This document shows, piece by piece, positions 15,466 to 18,837 of a stretch of 18,837 nucleotides of DNA; within the stretch, counting starts at the first letter, position 1, and each line of letters opens with the position of its first letter. Below the pieces are notes generated by a model that ran no database searches, was not told the DNA's origin, and saw nothing but the letters and a program-made list of their open reading frames with translations. Origin of the DNA: JBGCDD01 sp045105075 (GTDB lineage Bacteria; Pseudomonadota; Alphaproteobacteria; Rhodobacterales; Rhodobacteraceae). Both the position numbers and the translations under genes were made by a program. The stretch is from positions 1-18,837 of the forward strand of contig JBGCDD010000157.1 in NCBI GenBank assembly GCA_045105075.1. Reading direction: 5' to 3'.

Positions 15466-17139
15466 CTATTTCATCGCTGACGCAAGCTCCTCTCGAAATT
15501 CTGAATCGCGCAGAGGAAGCCAGTCCAAATGGTCAGGTGTCAGTCTTAAATTCGAGTCTTTCAGACCGGTTTGCGCGTTTTGAATGCGCCACGCGTCGCC
15601 AATCTTGCGCGCTGCCAAAATACGCACCAAATGAGCATACCAATATCGCGGTTTGCGCGCCACACCAACAGTCGCGCGTTCCCAAGCCTCTTCATATTGC
15701 CCGGTTTGCAAAAGCGCTGCGGCAAGTTCGGTTTGGAACCCGAATTCGAGATGATCCCGCGGGCTGTAACGGATTGCGGTCTTCATCGGCAAAATGGCTT
15801 CTTCCGGGCGATCCGCATACAGCAGAACCGCGCCAAGCTGTTGATGACCCAGCGCCAAACTTGGCATTAGTTCAAGGCTTTGGCGCAACAGGGTTTCGGC
15901 CTCTGCATGTTCTTGACGCCAAAACATTGTGGTGCCCAACATGGAAAGACAACGCCCGTCATCCGGGTCAAGTGCTGCGGCGCGGCGCGCGAAATTAGCG
16001 GCCAGTTCATAAACACTTTCGTTTTTTTCACGTTTGACCCAAGCCCCCCATAGATGCCAGTACCCCATTTGAATGAGCGCCTCACTCGCATTGGGCTGTA
16101 ATTCCAGAGCCTGTGCGAAATGCTGATAGGCCAATTGCGAATCGCGCGAGGTAAACTGCCCCATATGCCACCGTCCGCGCCAGATATGATCCAGATACTC
16201 CAATTTGTAATCAGGCCGCGCCAGACTGCGGCGTTGATGGGTATTGGCAACAGATCTGGTTATGGCTCCCACGATATCAGATAAAGTCTGTTGCAAGGCT
16301 TCTTCCTGCAAGATCCCCAATTCCAATGTGTCTGACCACAACAGCTGCTCGGACTCGGTTTGGATCAAATGCAAACGCACGGTAAAACCGTCCCCTGCTT
16401 TGCTGATCGCGCCGTCAACATAATAAAGCGCGCCCAAAGATCGCACGAATTGCACGCGGCTGTCTTCCAGCTCGCTTTCTTTGGAAAATGAAGACGCGCG
16501 GGCAATGACCGGCAGCCAACGCACTCTTTGCAGGCTGTCAATCAGGTCTTCGCTAAGCCCTTCAGCGACGAATTGAAGGGACGGATCACCAGTGCGGTTT
16601 TGCAACGGCAGAACCGCAACTGAAAAGGACCAATCAGGGCCCAGATCTTTGTCTGTTGGCGTCACTGTCTTGGGTTTTGCAGGAGTCGGTGTTTGAGCCA
16701 ACGACGCCATTGCACCTTGCCACTTGCTGCGTTCCGCCCGCAACCAAGTCTCAAACTCAGGATCGCGGATGTCGAACCCTTCCAGCAAGTCCAGGCGCGT
16801 CGCAACTGCTTTGCGCCAGTCCTCTGGCGTCATCGCCAGAACATCGACGCGCACGCGGTCCAGATCGATCCGAATCGACTGGGAATCGCTGATCAAAACA
16901 CCGCTGTGAGGGCCGAGCGCCTTGCGAACCTCATGCAGGCAAGATCGAAGGCTGCCCGATCCCTGCTTATCGGGTCGGTCGCTCCACAACAAATCCTGCA
17001 ACCACTTGCGCATCCGCATGCCATCACGCGACAGGGCCAAAACCGCCAACAGGCCCTTTGCCTTCTGTCCACGCGGGGCGAAGTTCTCTCCGTTCGGCCC
17101 AATCAACGACATTGGGCCTAGCAGGTCGAGCCTTATCAT
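15466..17139 (-). CDS. Winged-helix/TolB-like/TPR transcriptional regulator
   Basis: This 557-residue protein resembles alphaproteobacterial regulators with a BTAD/SARP-type architecture. Residues 1-100 form an OmpR/SARP-like winged-helix DNA-binding domain (RLDLLGPMSLIGPNG, RGQKAKGLLAVLALS, GSLRSCLHEVRKALG). Residues 172-300 form a TolB/FlgO-like domain (SVAVLPLQNRTGDPSLQFVA, EGLSEDLIDSL), as found next to class III adenylate cyclases. Residues 320-520 are tetratricopeptide repeats (AYQHFAQALELQPNASEA, AEAETLLRQSLELMPSLALG), a protein- or ligand-binding solenoid. ATG 17139 is preferred over TTG 17142, with GAGG 7 bases upstream. It lies 22 bases upstream of the P450-peroxidase gene on the same strand, so the two are very likely cotranscribed and it probably controls this operon, possibly also the convergent haloperoxidase unit. 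The signal sensed is unknown. Confidence 0.87.
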   Translation of the reverse strand: MIRLDLLGPMSLIGPNGENFAPRGQKAKGLLAVLALSRDGMRMRKWLQDLLWSDRPDKQGSGSLRSCLHEVRKALGPHSGVLISDSQSIRIDLDRVRVDVLAMTPEDWRKAVATRLDLLEGFDIRDPEFETWLRAERSKWQGAMASLAQTPTPAKPKTVTPTDKDLGPDWSFSVAVLPLQNRTGDPSLQFVAEGLSEDLIDSLQRVRWLPVIARASSFSKESELEDSRVQFVRSLGALYYVDGAISKAGDGFTVRLHLIQTESEQLLWSDTLELGILQEEALQQTLSDIVGAITRSVANTHQRRSLARPDYKLEYLDHIWRGRWHMGQFTSRDSQLAYQHFAQALELQPNASEALIQMGYWHLWGAWVKREKNESVYELAANFARRAAALDPDDGRCLSMLGTTMFWRQEHAEAETLLRQSLELMPSLALGHQQLGAVLLYADRPEEAILPMKTAIRYSPRDHLEFGFQTELAAALLQTGQYEEAWERATVGVARKPRYWYAHLVRILAARKIGDAWRIQNAQTGLKDSNLRLTPDHLDWLPLRDSEFREELASAMK

Positions 17140-17536
17140 CAAGGAACCTCGGTCAAATCGGGCATCTCATATTCGCTCTCCGCATTCCTTTTTTGACGTG
17201 ATGCACAACTGTATGGTCCGATTTTTGGTCTGTCGACACAAAGCGATGTATTCTTTTCACACAGGGCAAAAGCGACAGTAGATTCGATAGCAATGCCATA
17301 GTAGTCGCCCAAAAGGCGAAATTTCTTCCAGACGACACTATGTGGCGGTGCTTTATTCCGGGTCTGTTGTGTCCAACGTCTTTGCAGTTTTGGTCGGGGT
17401 CGCGTCACGTCGCACCTGTGCGGCCTTTGATCCAAGCGCACAGGTGGGCCACATCCAACATCCGAAGTTTGGGGATTTTGCTGGCGAGAAGTCGACCCAC
17501 ATGGCACAGCAAACCATCGGCAGAGGAAGGGACATC
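17140..17536. promoter_or_regulatory. Divergent promoter region between the regulator and phnM
   Basis: No gene was found in these 397 bases. A short inverted repeat TCGCC-N5-GGCGA lies at 17305-17319. An open frame continues upstream of phnM, but its sequence is not part of the PhnM fold. No convincing Pho box was found by eye. Confidence 0.5.
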
Positions 17537-18727
17537 ATGGGCACGTTTACAATTCAAGGCGCGCAGGTTTTTCTGCCCGACGACATAGTGGAAACCAATG
17601 TGATCGTGTCAGACGGCGTGATCGTGGACATCGGCAGCGCCGCGCAAGGTGACGTCATAAAGGGGCAGGGTTTGATCCTCGCCCCCGCATTGATCGACGT
17701 GCACGGTGATGCATTTGAACGCCAGTTGATGCCACGCCCGGGTGTGTTTTTCCCGGTTGATGTGGCGTTTTTGGAAACCGACCGTCAACTGGCAGCAAAT
17801 GGCATTGCCACGACCTATCATTCGCTCACCCTCGGGTGGGAGCCGGGTCTGCGCAGCGTCACACGTGGTCAAGACGTGCTGGCTGCGCTTGCGCGACTTG
17901 CGCCGCGCTTTACCGTTGAAAACCGCGTGCAGCTGAGGTGGGAAACCTTTGCGTTTGAGGCGGTTGATACAATCATCGACGCGCTTGGCAATCCACGCAC
18001 GCCGTCACTGGCCTTCAACGATCACACCTCGATGCAGATGCGAAGTTTCGATCTTCCGATCCAGGAACGTGCCTTTGAGCAATCCGCAACCTTTGCAACC
18101 GCCACTTTTGATGACCCACGCCTGCGGGCACGCCAGACCAAAATGGCAGCGCGTGCGGGCCTTTCGATTGATGATTACATGGCGGCGTTGAAACAAATTT
18201 GGGCCCGAAGATCGGATGTGCCCGGCTCGATCCGGAAACTGGCCGCGCACGCGCGAACTGTGGGGGCCCCGATGCTCAGCCATGATGACACTCAAAGTGA
18301 AGCTCGCCAGTATTACCGGGCCCTCGGCGCCACTGTCGCAGAGTTTCCGATGACCATAGGGCCCACACAAGACGCCCGCGACAACGGCGATCTGGTGATT
18401 TTTGGTGCTCCGAATGTGGTACGCGGTGGCAGCCATATCGGATCTTTGGCCGCGGCCGATATGGTTGAGGCTGGTTTGTGTGACGTGCTGGCGTCGGATT
18501 ACTTCTATCCGGCGATGCTCGCCGCTGTGGCGCGGCTGGACGCCGAAAAACGCGCGCCGCGCCATCATCTGTGGTCGCTGTTATCCTCGGGGCCGGCGCG
18601 CGCTATGTCTTTGTCCGACCGCGGAAATATCGTGTTGGGGCAGCGCGCTGATCTTGTGTTGGTCGATTGGCCGATTTTGTTGAAAAAGTGGTTGATCTTT
18701 GAGCGTTGGAGCTGGCGACTGCATTGA
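17537..18727 (+). pseudogene. phnM: phnM, ribose 1-methylphosphonate 5-triphosphate diphosphatase, 3' end replaced by IS
   Basis: PhnM is a metal-dependent amidohydrolase-fold enzyme of the carbon-phosphorus lyase pathway. It removes pyrophosphate from ribose 1-methylphosphonate 5-triphosphate. Family marks are IDVHGDAFERQLMPRPG (His56-Gly-Asp58 metal motif), LSHDDTQSEARQYY, FGAPNVVRGGSHIGSLAA and DVLASDYFYPAML. ATG 17537 is chosen because AGGAAGG lies 7 bases upstream and it begins the typical N-terminal strand (MGTFTIQGAQVFLPDDIV). Native sequence runs to about residue 379 (ADLVLVDWP). The last 17 codons come from an insertion sequence, so roughly the final 15-20 residues of a normal protein are lost. 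Activity is uncertain, because only the terminal strand of the small beta domain is missing. No other phn gene is in the window. Confidence 0.85.
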
Positions 18728-18837
18728 TTTATCTTGGATGTCCGATGCTCGCCCACCTTATTAGCCAGTGGCGGGCAGCATCGGCTTGAGTTTTGCTAGT
18801 TTCCGGAGGTTCTGGGCGGTGGCGGCGAGGGTAAATT
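18672..18837 (-). mobile_element. End of an IS5/IS1182-like insertion sequence, truncated by window edge
   Basis: The phnM reading frame stops resembling its family at about 18672, where the sequence becomes CGATTTTGTTGAAAAAGTGG. Ends of this kind, with TTTTGTTGAAAAA, are familiar from IS5/IS1182-type elements. The transposase 3' end follows at 18761 on the minus strand. Exact boundary and target duplication cannot be fixed without the other end. Confidence 0.7.
18761..18837 (-). CDS. Transposase C-terminus (IS5/IS1182-like), partial
   Basis: The last 24 codons of a minus-strand gene are visible, reading FTLAATAQNLRKLAKLKP then MLPATG and two consecutive TAA stops. This C-terminal sequence is common in DDE transposases of IS5/IS1182-type elements in Rhodobacterales. 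The catalytic domain lies outside the window, so the family call rests only on this tail and the nearby IS end. Confidence 0.75.
   Translation of the reverse strand, partial: FTLAATAQNLRKLAKLKPMLPATG

Noticed and set aside
17305..17319. TCGCC/GGCGA hairpin upstream of phnM as a terminator or riboswitch
   Set aside because: The 5-bp stem has no T-run and no surrounding conserved structure, which is too weak to call.
17342..17536. N-terminal extension of PhnM by 65 residues
   Set aside because: The sequence is not part of the amidohydrolase fold, and the ATG at 17537 has a clear Shine-Dalgarno and the normal family N-terminus.
1..18837. CRISPR arrays, tRNA or rRNA genes
   Set aside because: No regularly spaced repeats, tRNA-like cloverleaf or rRNA sequence was noticed on reading. 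A dedicated scan could not be run.

Overview
The window looks like chromosomal DNA of a marine alphaproteobacterium of the Rhodobacterales (Roseobacter-type). This rests on protein family content (a DctPQM-type TRAP transporter, a PhnM of the HGD variant, a BTAD/TolB-like/TPR regulator), moderately GC-rich coding sequence and the types of insertion sequence at both edges. No rRNA or tRNA gene was seen, so the genus cannot be named.

Layout: 1-1002 is the end of an IS3-family element, read on the minus strand, with a damaged orfA and an orfB cut by the window edge. It sits in the 3' part of a decayed tyrosine-recombinase (integrase) gene at 1003-1826. A short stretch with a possible gene remnant follows, then a flavodoxin-fold NAD(P)H oxidoreductase (2067-2654). 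Next comes a minus-strand uptake and catabolic unit: LysR regulator (6578-7456), DUF1445/D-glutamate-cyclase-like lyase (5662-6483), and the TRAP solute-binding protein, small permease and large permease (5640 down to 2753).

The distinctive part is 7457-17139. On the plus strand, behind a 676-base leader with a perfect 14-bp palindrome and two small reading frames, lies a vanadium-dependent haloperoxidase (8133-10220), overlapped by a 162-codon gene of unknown function (10217-10705). Converging on these, 17 bases away, is a minus-strand operon: a winged-helix/TolB-like/TPR regulator (15466-17139), then a gene of about 4.7 kb (10722-15443). That gene encodes one polypeptide with an N-terminal cytochrome P450, a membrane hairpin flanked by two related alpha/beta modules, and a C-terminal dye-decolorizing-type (DyP) heme peroxidase. 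Vanadate haloperoxidase, P450 and DyP peroxidase can all be driven by peroxide. The P450 lacks the usual acid before the I-helix threonine, so I propose that this is a peroxide- or hydroperoxide-driven oxidation/halogenation locus. The architecture resembles, in reverse order and with an unrelated peroxidase fold, the fungal dioxygenase-P450 fusions that make oxylipins. This is the best candidate for a novel system in the window.

At the right edge a phosphonate-pathway gene, phnM (17537-18727), is interrupted near its 3' end by a second insertion sequence of IS5/IS1182-like type. Only that element's end and the last 24 codons of its transposase are inside the window.
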